Of a stretch of DNA of 64,000 bases, positions 17,752-25,501 are shown piece by piece. Every line of letters begins with the position of its first letter. Position 1 is the first letter of the stretch. The DNA is from Arthrobacter zhaoxinii (lineage in GTDB: Bacteria > Actinomycetota > Actinomycetes > Actinomycetales > Micrococcaceae). The notes beneath the pieces are model-generated. The model saw only the letters and a list, made by a program, of their open reading frames with translations. It ran no database searches and was not told where the DNA came from. Both the position numbers and the translations under genes were made by a program. The DNA is taken from contig NZ_CP104275.1 in the NCBI RefSeq assembly GCF_025244925.1, positions 2,542,001-2,606,000 on the forward strand. Reading direction: 5' to 3'.

Positions 17752-19269
17752 TCACAGCAGGGCGCGGAAAAGCGCTGCCATCCGGGTCCGGGTGTCGGCA
17801 GTGACTGCCGCCAGGCCGGTGCCGGCCAGCCAGGCCCCGACCGCTTCCAGTCCCGGTGCTTCGGCCACGGCCGCACGGACGGCCTCCACCCGGTCCTTAT
17901 GCCCGACGACGGCGGAGGGCAGGGCCCCCACCCACCGGACAACGTCCCAGCCCACGACGTCGTCGGCCTTGATCCGGACCTGCAGCAGGCCGGACGCATC
18001 GGCAACGGCCTGCCGGAAGAGATCGTCATCCGCGCGGTCCACGTGCGCCGGTTCCGCCGCGGCATCCTCCGGGGAGAGCGCCCGGCCGTAGGACAGGCGC
18101 AGCACGTGGGTTCCGGGACCGGTGGACTCCGCGAGCCACTGCCATTTGGCGGTGGCGTGGGTGATGGCCTTGGCATCGATGCCCTCCACGTCCCGGGCCA
18201 CCAGCACTCCGGTGCCGCGCGGCATGGCATCCAGTTCCGGCAGGTCCACCACGAGGGTTACCAGGGCAACGCCCGGACCCGGCTGCGGCCGGTAGGCGGA
18301 TACCTCGGGCAGTGCGGTGGCGATCAGGTCCACGGCGGCCGGACCTTCGGCGGCCACCACTACGGCGTCGGCGGCCAGTTCCTGCCCGTCGCTGCAGCGG
18401 ATCCGCCAGTCTTCGGCGTCACGGGCCAGGGATTCGGCACGGATGCCGGTGCGCAGGAGGGCCCCGGAGGTTTCCAGGTCGGAAACCAGAGCCTCCGTGA
18501 GCCGGCCCATGCCGCCGTCGAGTCCGGCCACTGCGGATCCGGCGGGGGCCGCCGCACGCAGAGCACCCACGGCTGCGGCAAGGGAGCCGTGCCGGGAGAT
18601 GGCAGCGCGCAGCCCCGGCGCCACGGAATCGACGTCGAGCATGTCGGGGTCGGAGGAATAAACGCCGCCGACCACAGGGGTGACGAGCCGGCGGAGCACT
18701 GCCTCGCCCATCCGGGTCCGCACCACCTCGCCCAGGCTCATGGACCCGCGGCGGTTCAGGGAACCCACCGGCAGGACCTTGTCCATGGCCGCCCGGGCCG
18801 CACCGGCACGCCCCAGGGCATGGACAATGTCCGGGTGCCTCGGGTCGGCGGGAATGCCGAGCAGTCCGCTGCTTGGCATCCGCTGGGCGCCCGAGGGCAG
18901 GTCTTCCGCTGCCAGCTGCAGCCAGGACCCGGCCGGGTTGGGCGCCGCCACCGAGTCGGCCAGGCCAAGTTCCCCGATCAGTTCCGGAACGGCGGGTGAG
19001 CGCGTGGCGAAGGACTCCGCGCCGCTGTCCAGCTGGATGCCGGCGACGGTGTGCCGCCCGACGCAGCCGCCGAACGTTTCCGAAGCCTCCAGTACGGTGA
19101 CGCGGATGCCCGCACGCTGCAGGTCCCGGGCCGCGATCAGCCCGGAGATGCCGCCGCCCACAACGACGGCCGAGGGGCCTGCCGGCGTTTCGGGCGGATG
19201 CTGTGCACCGGTTTTACGGGCACTCCGGCCGGCTGCGTTCTCCGGCTTGGCGAGGAAACGGTGCGGCAT
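17752..19269 (-). CDS. hemY: Coproporphyrinogen III oxidase (HemY/CgoX)
   Basis: A 505-residue FAD enzyme of the protoporphyrinogen oxidase family. In the Gram-positive pathway it oxidises coproporphyrinogen III to coproporphyrin III. The dinucleotide motif VVVGGGISGLIAARDL starts near residue 35 and is followed by VLEASETFGGCVGR. GGMGRLTEAL and the C-terminal VVGWDVVRWVGALP, with HKDRVEAVRAAV after it, are family-typical. The N-terminal ~30 residues before the FAD motif are polar and non-conserved. The start is 3 bp after the hemE stop. Confidence 0.92.
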   Translation of the reverse strand: MPHRFLAKPENAAGRSARKTGAQHPPETPAGPSAVVVGGGISGLIAARDLQRAGIRVTVLEASETFGGCVGRHTVAGIQLDSGAESFATRSPAVPELIGELGLADSVAAPNPAGSWLQLAAEDLPSGAQRMPSSGLLGIPADPRHPDIVHALGRAGAARAAMDKVLPVGSLNRRGSMSLGEVVRTRMGEAVLRRLVTPVVGGVYSSDPDMLDVDSVAPGLRAAISRHGSLAAAVGALRAAAPAGSAVAGLDGGMGRLTEALVSDLETSGALLRTGIRAESLARDAEDWRIRCSDGQELAADAVVVAAEGPAAVDLIATALPEVSAYRPQPGPGVALVTLVVDLPELDAMPRGTGVLVARDVEGIDAKAITHATAKWQWLAESTGPGTHVLRLSYGRALSPEDAAAEPAHVDRADDDLFRQAVADASGLLQVRIKADDVVGWDVVRWVGALPSAVVGHKDRVEAVRAAVAEAPGLEAVGAWLAGTGLAAVTADTRTRMAALFRALL

Positions 19270-19272
19270 GGG

Positions 19273-20334
19273 TTACGGCTCCACCGAATGAATCAGTTCA
19301 ACCACCCGTGTGAGGACGGCTGCGTCCGTTTCCGGCGGCACGCCGTGGCCCAGATTGACCACATGGCCCGGCGCGGCGGCACCGGCGGCGAGGACCTCGC
19401 GGACGTGTGCCTCCAGGATGTCCCACGGGGCGCGCAGCAGCGCCGGGTCGATGTTGCCCTGCAGCGGTGTCGTCCCGCCGAGGCGGCGGTTGGCTTCATC
19501 CAGCGGCAGCCGGTAGTCCACGCCGACCACATCCACGCCGACGTCGCGCATGGCCACCAGCAGCTCGGAGGTGCCGGTGCCGAAATGCACCAGCGGCGCG
19601 CCGAGGCCGCGGACATGGTCCAGGGCCCGGGAGGAGGCCGGGGCCACGTGCCGAACGTAGTCCGCCAATCCGAGGGAGCCGGCCCAGGAGTCAAAGAGCT
19701 GGCCGGCGCTGGCGCCGGCTTCGAGCTGCGCGCGCAGGAACATTCCGGACGCGTCGGCGGCCCAGGCCGTCAGGGCCTGCCAGGCATCGGGATCGGCATG
19801 CATCATGGTGCGCGGGCCGAGGTGGTCGCGGGACGGCTTGCCCTCCACCATGTAGGCGGCCAGGGTGAACGGTGCACCGGCGAACCCGATCAGCGGCTTG
19901 GAGCCGAGCTCGGCCACCGTCAGCCGGACGGCCTCGCGGATGGGTTCGAGCGCTTCTTCGGTCAGCCGGGGCAGGGCGGCGACGTCGGCGGCGGTCCGCA
20001 CCGGGCGGCCCAGCACGGGGCCGACGCCGGGAACAATGTCCACGTCCACGCCTGCCAGTTTCAGCGGAATCACGATGTCGGAGAAGAAGATGCCCGCATC
20101 GACGTCGTGCCGGCGCACCGGCTGCAGGGTGATCTCCGCCGCGAGCTCGGGACGGAGGCAGGAATCCAGCATGCCGATCCCCTCCCGGGCCTTAAGGTAT
20201 TCGGGCAGGGAGCGGCCGGCCTGGCGCATGAACCACACCGGACGGCGGGCGGGAGTGCCGCCGCGGTACGCAGTGATCAGGGGCGAGTCGGCCGTGCGGC
20301 CATCCAGCAGCGGGTGAGTGGCGCTAAGAGTCAT
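19273..20334 (-). CDS. hemE: Uroporphyrinogen decarboxylase
   Basis: A 353-residue enzyme removing four acetate carboxyls from uroporphyrinogen III to give coproporphyrinogen III. The signature RPVWFMRQAGRSLPEY lies at 31-46, and the FSDIVIPLKLAGVDV and GFAGAPFTLAAYMVEG motifs follow. It is the first gene of the minus-strand hem operon. A GGAGAG ribosome site lies 9 nt before ATG 20334. The promoter must lie in the 144-bp region shared with divergent hemA. Confidence 0.96.
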   Translation of the reverse strand: MTLSATHPLLDGRTADSPLITAYRGGTPARRPVWFMRQAGRSLPEYLKAREGIGMLDSCLRPELAAEITLQPVRRHDVDAGIFFSDIVIPLKLAGVDVDIVPGVGPVLGRPVRTAADVAALPRLTEEALEPIREAVRLTVAELGSKPLIGFAGAPFTLAAYMVEGKPSRDHLGPRTMMHADPDAWQALTAWAADASGMFLRAQLEAGASAGQLFDSWAGSLGLADYVRHVAPASSRALDHVRGLGAPLVHFGTGTSELLVAMRDVGVDVVGVDYRLPLDEANRRLGGTTPLQGNIDPALLRAPWDILEAHVREVLAAGAAAPGHVVNLGHGVPPETDAAVLTRVVELIHSVEP

Positions 20335-20463
20335 ACCTTGATTCTCTCCAAAATCCGGGGCAAGCGATAACCGGGCCCTTCCGGGCGGCCCCGGTGGCGC
20401 TTCTCACACCTCTAACGATCGATTTCCGGCCGGACCGATTGAAGGTATCCTCCCGGGCGTGGC

Positions 20464-20469
20464 TAGTAT
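20464..20469 (+). promoter_or_regulatory. Candidate -10 element (TAGTAT) for hemA
   Basis: TAGTAT ends 9 nt before the GTG start of hemA, and TTGAAG lies 19 bp upstream of it. No Shine-Dalgarno precedes the gene, so transcription may begin at or within a few bases of the start codon. The spacing is slightly long compared with the other leaderless genes here. Confidence 0.4.
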
Positions 20470-20478
20470 TGACCTACT

Positions 20479-21813
20479 GTGGTTCTACTTTCCCTCATTG
20501 CTACGCACACCGACGTAGACCTGGAGACTGTCGCCCGGCTGAGTGCCGGCGCATCCGAGGTCTCGTCTTCGCTGGTCGATTCCGGAACCGCCGTCTCCGG
20601 CTCCGTTGTCCTCGCAACCTGCAACAGGTTGGAGGTGTATTGCGAAACCGGCTCGGACGCCGATATTGAAGCCGCCCGTTCGGCTGTTGTTGCAGAAATC
20701 AGCCGGCACTCCGGCATGAGCGAAGACCTCGTCTCCCGCTCCTTCGCCACGAACATCGGCGAATCCGTACCCCAGCACCTGTTCGCCGTTGGCGCGGGAC
20801 TGGATTCCGCCGTCGTGGGCGAACGCGAAATCGCCGGCCAGGTGCGCCGGGCACTTATTGAAGCCCAGGAGAGCGGAACCGCCAGCGGCGGCCTCACCCG
20901 CTTATTCCAGACCGCTTCCCGCACCGCCAAGGATGTTGGCGCCCTGACAGCCCTCGGTAAACGGGGGCTTTCCATTGTGTCGGTGGCCCTGGGCCTGGCC
21001 ACGGACTTGTCCGAAGACCGCGACTGGTCGAAGAAATCGGTGGTGGTGTTCGGTACCGGCGCGTACGCCGGCGCCACCATGGCCCTCCTCAAGGAGCGCG
21101 GCTGCACCGATATCAGCGTCTATTCCTCCTCGAACCGTGCGGAGTCCTTCGCCGCCTCACGCGGCGGAAAGCCCCTGACCCGCGAGTCCCTGCCCGCCGC
21201 GCTGACCCGCGCCGACGTCGTCATCGGCTGCAGCGGCAGCGACAGCCAGGTCAGCGCCGAAGATGTCCGCCGGGTCCGCGAGGCAGCCGGCAAGCCGCTC
21301 ATCATCATTGACCTTGCGCTGACCCATGACTTTGAGCCGGCGGTCCGCGAGATCGACGGCGTCGAGCTGATCACCCTGGAATCCGTCCGGCTGGCCGCAC
21401 CGGCCGAGCAGGCCGAATCCCTGAAGCAGGCGAGCACCATCGTTGCCGACGCCGCGAAGAACTTCTCGAAGCAGCAGCTCAGCCGCGAGATGGACTCGGC
21501 CATCGTCGCCCTGCGCCGGCACACCCTGGACGTGCTCGAATCGGAGCTGGAGAAGGTCCGCGCCCAGCACGGCTGCACCGGCGCCGCCCAGGAAGTGGAG
21601 TTCGCCATGCGCCGCATGGTGAAGCAGCTGCTCCACGTCCCCACGGTCCGGGCCCGTGAACTGGCCGCCAGCGGTCAGCAGGAGGACTACATCCGGGGCC
21701 TGGAGGCCCTGTACGGCATCACCGTGGAGCGCGGCGACGCCGCCGCTCCCGCCAAGGATGCCGGCTCCGGCACCGCCCCCAGCGAGGACGACGCCGAGCC
21801 GAAGTCCGCGTAG
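20479..21813 (+). CDS. hemA: Glutamyl-tRNA reductase
   Basis: A 444-residue NADPH enzyme that reduces glutamyl-tRNA to glutamate-1-semialdehyde, the committed and usually regulated step of C5 heme synthesis. The nucleophilic Cys is C48 in [10 protein letters not shown]. The NADPH domain shows [16 protein letters not shown], and the C-terminal dimerisation helix is present. The last ~25 residues are an acidic Ala/Pro-rich tail. The gene is divergent from hemE, so the entry enzyme and the rest of the pathway are driven from one 144-bp intergenic region. GTG start, no ribosome site. It converges on moeZ with only 6 bp between stops. Confidence 0.95.
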   Translation: MVLLSLIATHTDVDLETVARLSAGASEVSSSLVDSGTAVSGSVVLATCNRLEVYCETGSDADIEAARSAVVAEISRHSGMSEDLVSRSFATNIGESVPQHLFAVGAGLDSAVVGEREIAGQVRRALIEAQESGTASGGLTRLFQTASRTAKDVGALTALGKRGLSIVSVALGLATDLSEDRDWSKKSVVVFGTGAYAGATMALLKERGCTDISVYSSSNRAESFAASRGGKPLTRESLPAALTRADVVIGCSGSDSQVSAEDVRRVREAAGKPLIIIDLALTHDFEPAVREIDGVELITLESVRLAAPAEQAESLKQASTIVADAAKNFSKQQLSREMDSAIVALRRHTLDVLESELEKVRAQHGCTGAAQEVEFAMRRMVKQLLHVPTVRARELAASGQQEDYIRGLEALYGITVERGDAAAPAKDAGSGTAPSEDDAEPKSA

Positions 21814-21819
21814 CGAACC

Positions 21820-23010
21820 TCAGTAGACCGGCTTCTCCGGTTCCACCCGTCGCACCCACTCCAGGATCCCGCCGGTCACGTTGTAGACCTCCGGATACCC
21901 CTCGCGGCGCAGATAGGCTGCGACCTCCGCGGACCGCACGCCTGACTTGCAGTGCACGTACACCGGCCGGTCCCGGTTCGGCCGGAACTCCCCCGCCAGC
22001 ACCGCGGCCCGCGGCGCCAGGCGGGCGCCGTCGATGCGGACAATCTCATGCTCCCCCGGCTCGCGGACATCCAGCAGCTCGAAGTCCAGCGCTCCTGCCG
22101 AGCGTTCCGCCAGCAGGTCCCGCAGTTCCGTCACCTCGACTTCGGCTCCGGCCGGGCCGGGTTCCGCGGGCGCAATGCCGCAGAAGGCCTGGTAGTCGCT
22201 CAGCTCGGTCACGCGTTCCGCCTGCGGATCCCGGCGGACCCGGAGTTCGCGCCAGCTCATCTCCAGGGCATTAAACACCAGGACCCGGCCCAGCAGGGTC
22301 CGCCCCGTTCCGGTGATGAGTTTGATGGCCTCGTTGACCATGACCGAGCCGATCTGCGCGCAGAGCACCCCGAGCACTCCCCCTTCCGCGCAGGAGGGCA
22401 CGGACCCTGCCGGGGGCGCCTGCGGGAACAGGTCGCGGTAGGTGGGTCCGTGTTCGCCCCAGAACACGCTGACCTGGCCGTCATACCGGAGAATCGATCC
22501 CCAGACGTACGGCTTGCCCAGGATTTCGGCGGCGTCGTTGACCAGGTAGCGGGTGGCGAAGTTGTCGGTCCCGTCCACAATCAGGTCATAGCCGGAGAAG
22601 ATGTCCAGGACGTTGGAGTTGTCCAGCCGCTCCCGGTGCAGGATGACGCGGACCAGCGGGTTCAGTTCCGCGACGGAGCGGGCGGCGGACTCCGCCTTGG
22701 GGGTGCCGACGTCGGACACGCCGTGGATGACCTGGCGCTGCAGGTTGGAGACGTCCACGACGTCATCGTCGACAATTCCCAGCGTGCCCACTCCCGCGGC
22801 TGCCAGGTACAGCAGGGCCGGTGATCCCAGCCCTCCGGCCCCCACCACCAGCACCCGGGCGTTCTTCAGGCGGCGCTGCGCTGCGGCGCCGAAGCCGGGG
22901 ATGATCAGGTGCCGGGAGTAGCGTTCGGTTTCATCGCGGGTCAGGTCCTCGCCGGGCGCCACCAGGGGCGGTAGTTCGCCGGCGGGAACGGATGCACTTG
23001 CTATGGTCAT
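21820..23010 (-). CDS. moeZ: MoeB/ThiF adenylyltransferase fused to rhodanese (MoeZ-type)
   Basis: A 396-residue two-domain enzyme that adenylates and then sulfurates the C-terminal Gly-Gly of small sulfur carriers (MoaD, CysO or ThiS-like). The N-terminal ThiF domain carries VVGAGGLGSPALLYLAAAG near 56-74, and the VDVSNLQRQ and DGTDNFATRYLVND motifs. The C-terminal rhodanese has active Cys in VYVHCKSGVRSAE. CxxC zinc pairs found in E. coli MoeB are missing, as expected for the fused form. ATG 23010 is chosen because TAGATT lies 7 nt upstream and there is no ribosome site; an in-frame TTG 9 nt earlier would fall inside that spacer. Confidence 0.9.
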   Translation of the reverse strand: MTIASASVPAGELPPLVAPGEDLTRDETERYSRHLIIPGFGAAAQRRLKNARVLVVGAGGLGSPALLYLAAAGVGTLGIVDDDVVDVSNLQRQVIHGVSDVGTPKAESAARSVAELNPLVRVILHRERLDNSNVLDIFSGYDLIVDGTDNFATRYLVNDAAEILGKPYVWGSILRYDGQVSVFWGEHGPTYRDLFPQAPPAGSVPSCAEGGVLGVLCAQIGSVMVNEAIKLITGTGRTLLGRVLVFNALEMSWRELRVRRDPQAERVTELSDYQAFCGIAPAEPGPAGAEVEVTELRDLLAERSAGALDFELLDVREPGEHEIVRIDGARLAPRAAVLAGEFRPNRDRPVYVHCKSGVRSAEVAAYLRREGYPEVYNVTGGILEWVRRVEPEKPVY

Positions 23011-23017
23011 GAAGTCC

Positions 23018-23023
23018 AATCTA
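23018..23023 (-). promoter_or_regulatory. -10 element (TAGATT) for leaderless moeZ
   Basis: Minus-strand TAGATT ends 7 nt before ATG 23010. No Shine-Dalgarno is present. Confidence 0.6.
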
Positions 23024-23128
23024 AGCCACGGGTATGGCGGTTGGGCCTGTCGCTTCGAATACCCGCAGGTAAACTAAGGGTCATTGTCCGTGCAGCTCAG
23101 TGCTCCGGAACTGTTGAGAGGTCCACCA

Positions 23129-23743
23129 GTGAGTAACCAGGCAGCCGGCAAACCGGTTCGGCTCCCGCGGGAGGAACGCCGCCGGCAGCTGCTCAGCGCA
23201 GCGCAGGAAGTGTTCGTCAGCAACGGCTTCCACGGCGCGGCCATGGACGAGATCGCCGAAGCGGCGCACGTCAGCAAACCCGTCCTGTACCAGCACTTCC
23301 CCGGCAAGCGGGAGCTGTACATGGCCCTGCTGGACAACCACTTGAATACGCTCACCGAGTTCCTGGCGACCGCACTGAACTCCACCACGGACAACAAGCT
23401 CCGGGTCCGGGAGACCATGCGGGCCTATTTCCGCTTCGTGGCGCAGGACAGCCAGGGACACCGGATGGTGTTCGAATCCGACCTCACCAATGATGCCGAG
23501 GTCAGCGCCCGCATCGAGGAATTCAATGCCCGCTTCGCCAACAGCATTGCCGGGGTCATTGCCGAAGACACCAAGCTTTCCCACCTCGAGGCCACCCTGC
23601 TGGGCCGGGCCCTGGCCGGAATGGCGCAGGTCAGCGCCCGGTACTGGCTGGAAACGGACGGCGACCTGGACATCGATGCGGCCAGCGAGCTGGTCTACCG
23701 TTTAGCTTGGCGCGGAATCAGCCGGTTCCCCAAAGAGATCTAG
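23129..23743 (+). CDS. TetR-family transcriptional regulator
   Basis: A 204-residue one-component repressor. The N-terminal helix-turn-helix is clear (RRRQLLSAAQEVF, then MDEIAEAAHVSKPVLYQHF), and the rest is a helical ligand/dimer domain. GTG 23129 is preferred because GAGAGG lies 7 nt upstream; the frame is open 45 nt further to a TTG with no ribosome site. It precedes the DUF3107 gene, as the TetR gene Rv3208 precedes TB9.4 in M. tuberculosis. Its targets are unknown and no operator can be assigned. Confidence 0.9.
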   Translation: MSNQAAGKPVRLPREERRRQLLSAAQEVFVSNGFHGAAMDEIAEAAHVSKPVLYQHFPGKRELYMALLDNHLNTLTEFLATALNSTTDNKLRVRETMRAYFRFVAQDSQGHRMVFESDLTNDAEVSARIEEFNARFANSIAGVIAEDTKLSHLEATLLGRALAGMAQVSARYWLETDGDLDIDAASELVYRLAWRGISRFPKEI

Positions 23744-23790
23744 AGTAGATTTCGGATTAGTTCGTAAATCGTTAATCAGGAGGCATCACG

Positions 23791-24015
23791 GTGGAAGTAA
23801 AAATCGGCATTCAGAATGTAGCCCGCGAAATTGTCTTCGAATCCGGCCAGAGTGCCGATGAAGTTGCCGACGCCGTGGAGCAGTCCCTCGCCAGCAGCGC
23901 GCTGCTGCGGCTGAAGGACATCAAGGGCCGGCTGATCGTTGTTCCCGGCGCTTCCATCGGCTACGTCGAAATCGGTGCCGAGGAAGTCCGCCGGGTCGGC
24001 TTCGGGGCCCTCTAG
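23791..24015 (+). CDS. DUF3107 protein (TB9.4-like)
   Basis: A 74-residue protein conserved across Actinobacteria, of unknown function. It has the typical start (M)EVKIGIQNVAREIVFES, acidic helix DEVADAVEQSL and C-terminal GYVEIGAEEVRRVGF. The GTG start has AGGAGG 8 nt upstream. It lies 47 bp after the TetR gene and 11 bp before a small membrane-protein gene, and is likely co-transcribed with both. Confidence 0.9.
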   Translation: MEVKIGIQNVAREIVFESGQSADEVADAVEQSLASSALLRLKDIKGRLIVVPGASIGYVEIGAEEVRRVGFGAL

Positions 24016-24026
24016 CCCGCCGCGCC

Positions 24027-24326
24027 ATGCTCAGCCTGATCCTGGTCACGTTGACCGCCGCCGCCGCAGGTTTCGCGGTGTGGGCGGTTGACCGCCATCG
24101 TGCCCTCTACGGTGCGCTGCTGCTGCCCGGCATCGCCGTGTGCGCCGCACTGCTCACCTGGCTGGCGCTGCGGGCCGCAGGCGCCGCTTCCTTTGAAGCG
24201 GACTGGGTCGGCTGGGCTGTTCCGGTTGCCGTATCGATCCTGGCGCCCATCGTGGCTGCTGTTCCGATCGGCCGCAGCCGCGCCAGGGCGGACACCGCCG
24301 AGACCGAGCGCATCCTGCGCCTGTAG
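24027..24326 (+). CDS. Small three-helix membrane protein, unknown function
   Basis: A 99-residue protein with three hydrophobic stretches (about 2-20, 28-50 and 65-82), with DRHR between the first two and a basic C-terminal tail. No family recognised. It starts 11 bp after the DUF3107 gene and ends before a terminator. No ribosome site is evident, so coupling to the upstream gene is possible. Confidence 0.65.
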   Translation: MLSLILVTLTAAAAGFAVWAVDRHRALYGALLLPGIAVCAALLTWLALRAAGAASFEADWVGWAVPVAVSILAPIVAAVPIGRSRARADTAETERILRL

Positions 24327-24383
24327 CTCCGGTGACGCGGTGCCGGCCCGGAAGCGGGAACAGGACAGACGTACAGGACACGG

Positions 24384-24413
24384 AAAAGGGCGGTGCTTCG
24401 GCACCGCCCTTTT
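24384..24413. terminator. Bidirectional terminator with TTCG loop
   Basis: GGGCGGTGC (24388-24396) and GCACCGCCC (24401-24409) enclose a TTCG tetraloop, with AAAA and TTTT flanks. It separates the rightward DUF3107 operon from the leftward ferritin-like gene. Confidence 0.92.
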
Positions 24414-24447
24414 CTATGTTCTGCACCGGGATAAGCCCGGTGCACGG

Positions 24448-25161
24448 CTAGGCTGTCAGGCCGAGAAGACTCATGCGTTTTGAGTGGTTCCGTGTCAGCT
24501 GCGCCGTGAGCGACTTGATTTCGGCGTCGACGGCCCCCTGGCCTTCACCATCGAGCAGCCCGCCCAGGAAGGCCCGTTCCATCAGGACCCGCTGGGCCTG
24601 GGTGAGTGCTTCACCCACCAGCCGCCTGCCCCACAGTGCCAGCCGCGAGGCCAGCCGCGGGTCATCCGCAAGGGCTTCCCGCAGCCGGCCGAGCAGGATT
24701 TCGCCCGGCTGCTCCGTGGCCTTGAGTCCCTGGAACAGGCTGTTGGTTTCCGCGTCCAGCCGGGACGCCACCGCGGAATAGAAATCGTCGGAGATGGCGT
24801 CCGTGACATAGAACTTCATCAGGGACTCGTACCAGTCCGCAGGCCGGGTGCGGTCGTGGAACGCGTCCACGGAGGGCTGGAAGGGCCGCATGGCTTCTTC
24901 CGGGTCCGCGCCCATGGCACTGAGCCGGGCACAGATCAGTTCGAAGTGCGCGTATTCATGCACCGCGAGGCGTCCCAGGGTGGCGCGGTCATGCAGTGTC
25001 GGGGAAAAGCGGGCGTCGGAGGACATCCGTTCAAACGCCGACAGTTCGCCGTAGGCGATGGCTCCGAAAAGGTCCGTGAGGAACCGCTGGTAAGTGTCTC
25101 CGGTGTGCTGCGCGGCCGCACCGGATGCGGCCGGATGATCCGAATGGTGCCCGTTAGTCAT
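24448..25161 (-). CDS. Ferritin-like fold protein
   Basis: A 237-residue helical protein with ferritin-type ligands: E39 in AYGELSAFE and E69/H72 in VHEYAHFE. The later metal pair is less clear but acidic residues recur in FYVTDAISDDF. It resembles the actinobacterial family that includes M. tuberculosis Rv3210c, next to rhlE there too. Whether it is a di-iron hydroxylase (MiaE-like) or a structural relative is unknown. It is divergent from rhlE. The start ATG 25161 has a -10 hexamer 7 nt upstream. Confidence 0.8.
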   Translation of the reverse strand: MTNGHHSDHPAASGAAAQHTGDTYQRFLTDLFGAIAYGELSAFERMSSDARFSPTLHDRATLGRLAVHEYAHFELICARLSAMGADPEEAMRPFQPSVDAFHDRTRPADWYESLMKFYVTDAISDDFYSAVASRLDAETNSLFQGLKATEQPGEILLGRLREALADDPRLASRLALWGRRLVGEALTQAQRVLMERAFLGGLLDGEGQGAVDAEIKSLTAQLTRNHSKRMSLLGLTA

Positions 25162-25168
25162 ACCCGCC

Positions 25169-25174
25169 AGCGTA
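25169..25174 (-). promoter_or_regulatory. -10 element (TACGCT) for leaderless ferritin-like gene
   Basis: Minus-strand TACGCT ends 7 nt before ATG 25161. No ribosome site is present. Confidence 0.5.
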
Positions 25175-25501
25175 CCCGCCGCCGCCGGCGCGGGCCGCGC
25201 CCGCAGCCGGATGCGCGGTGTTCAGCGGCTGGCGGGTAGACTGGGAAAGTAGAAATTGGATGCCCGGTCGTCTGTCCTTGAAGTTGTTGTTTTTGCTGTA
25301 CTGACCAGACCCGCAAACCCTACGCGATCTTGAATTTTCGGCCGCCGCCGTGGCCAATGGAGCACAGGCGGCCAGCAGTTGTTAGCCCGCGATCGGCTTC
25401 CGCTGGACGCACCGCGTGCGTGCCATCCGCTCCGGGATGGGCTGTAACAGCCACTCGTCGAGCCTGGCGCCCCCGCGCTGCCTAAACTGAACGGTATTTA
25501 A
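25175..25501 (+). other. Long leader region of the RhlE-type helicase gene
   Basis: This stretch has no full-length gene. TAGACT (25237-25242) is a candidate -10 that would give a leader of about 250 nt; TAAACT (25483-25488) is a nearer alternative. A 14-codon Leu-rich ORF (25260-25304) lies between them. Long leaders are common for cold-inducible DEAD-box helicases, but regulation here is inference. Confidence 0.4.
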
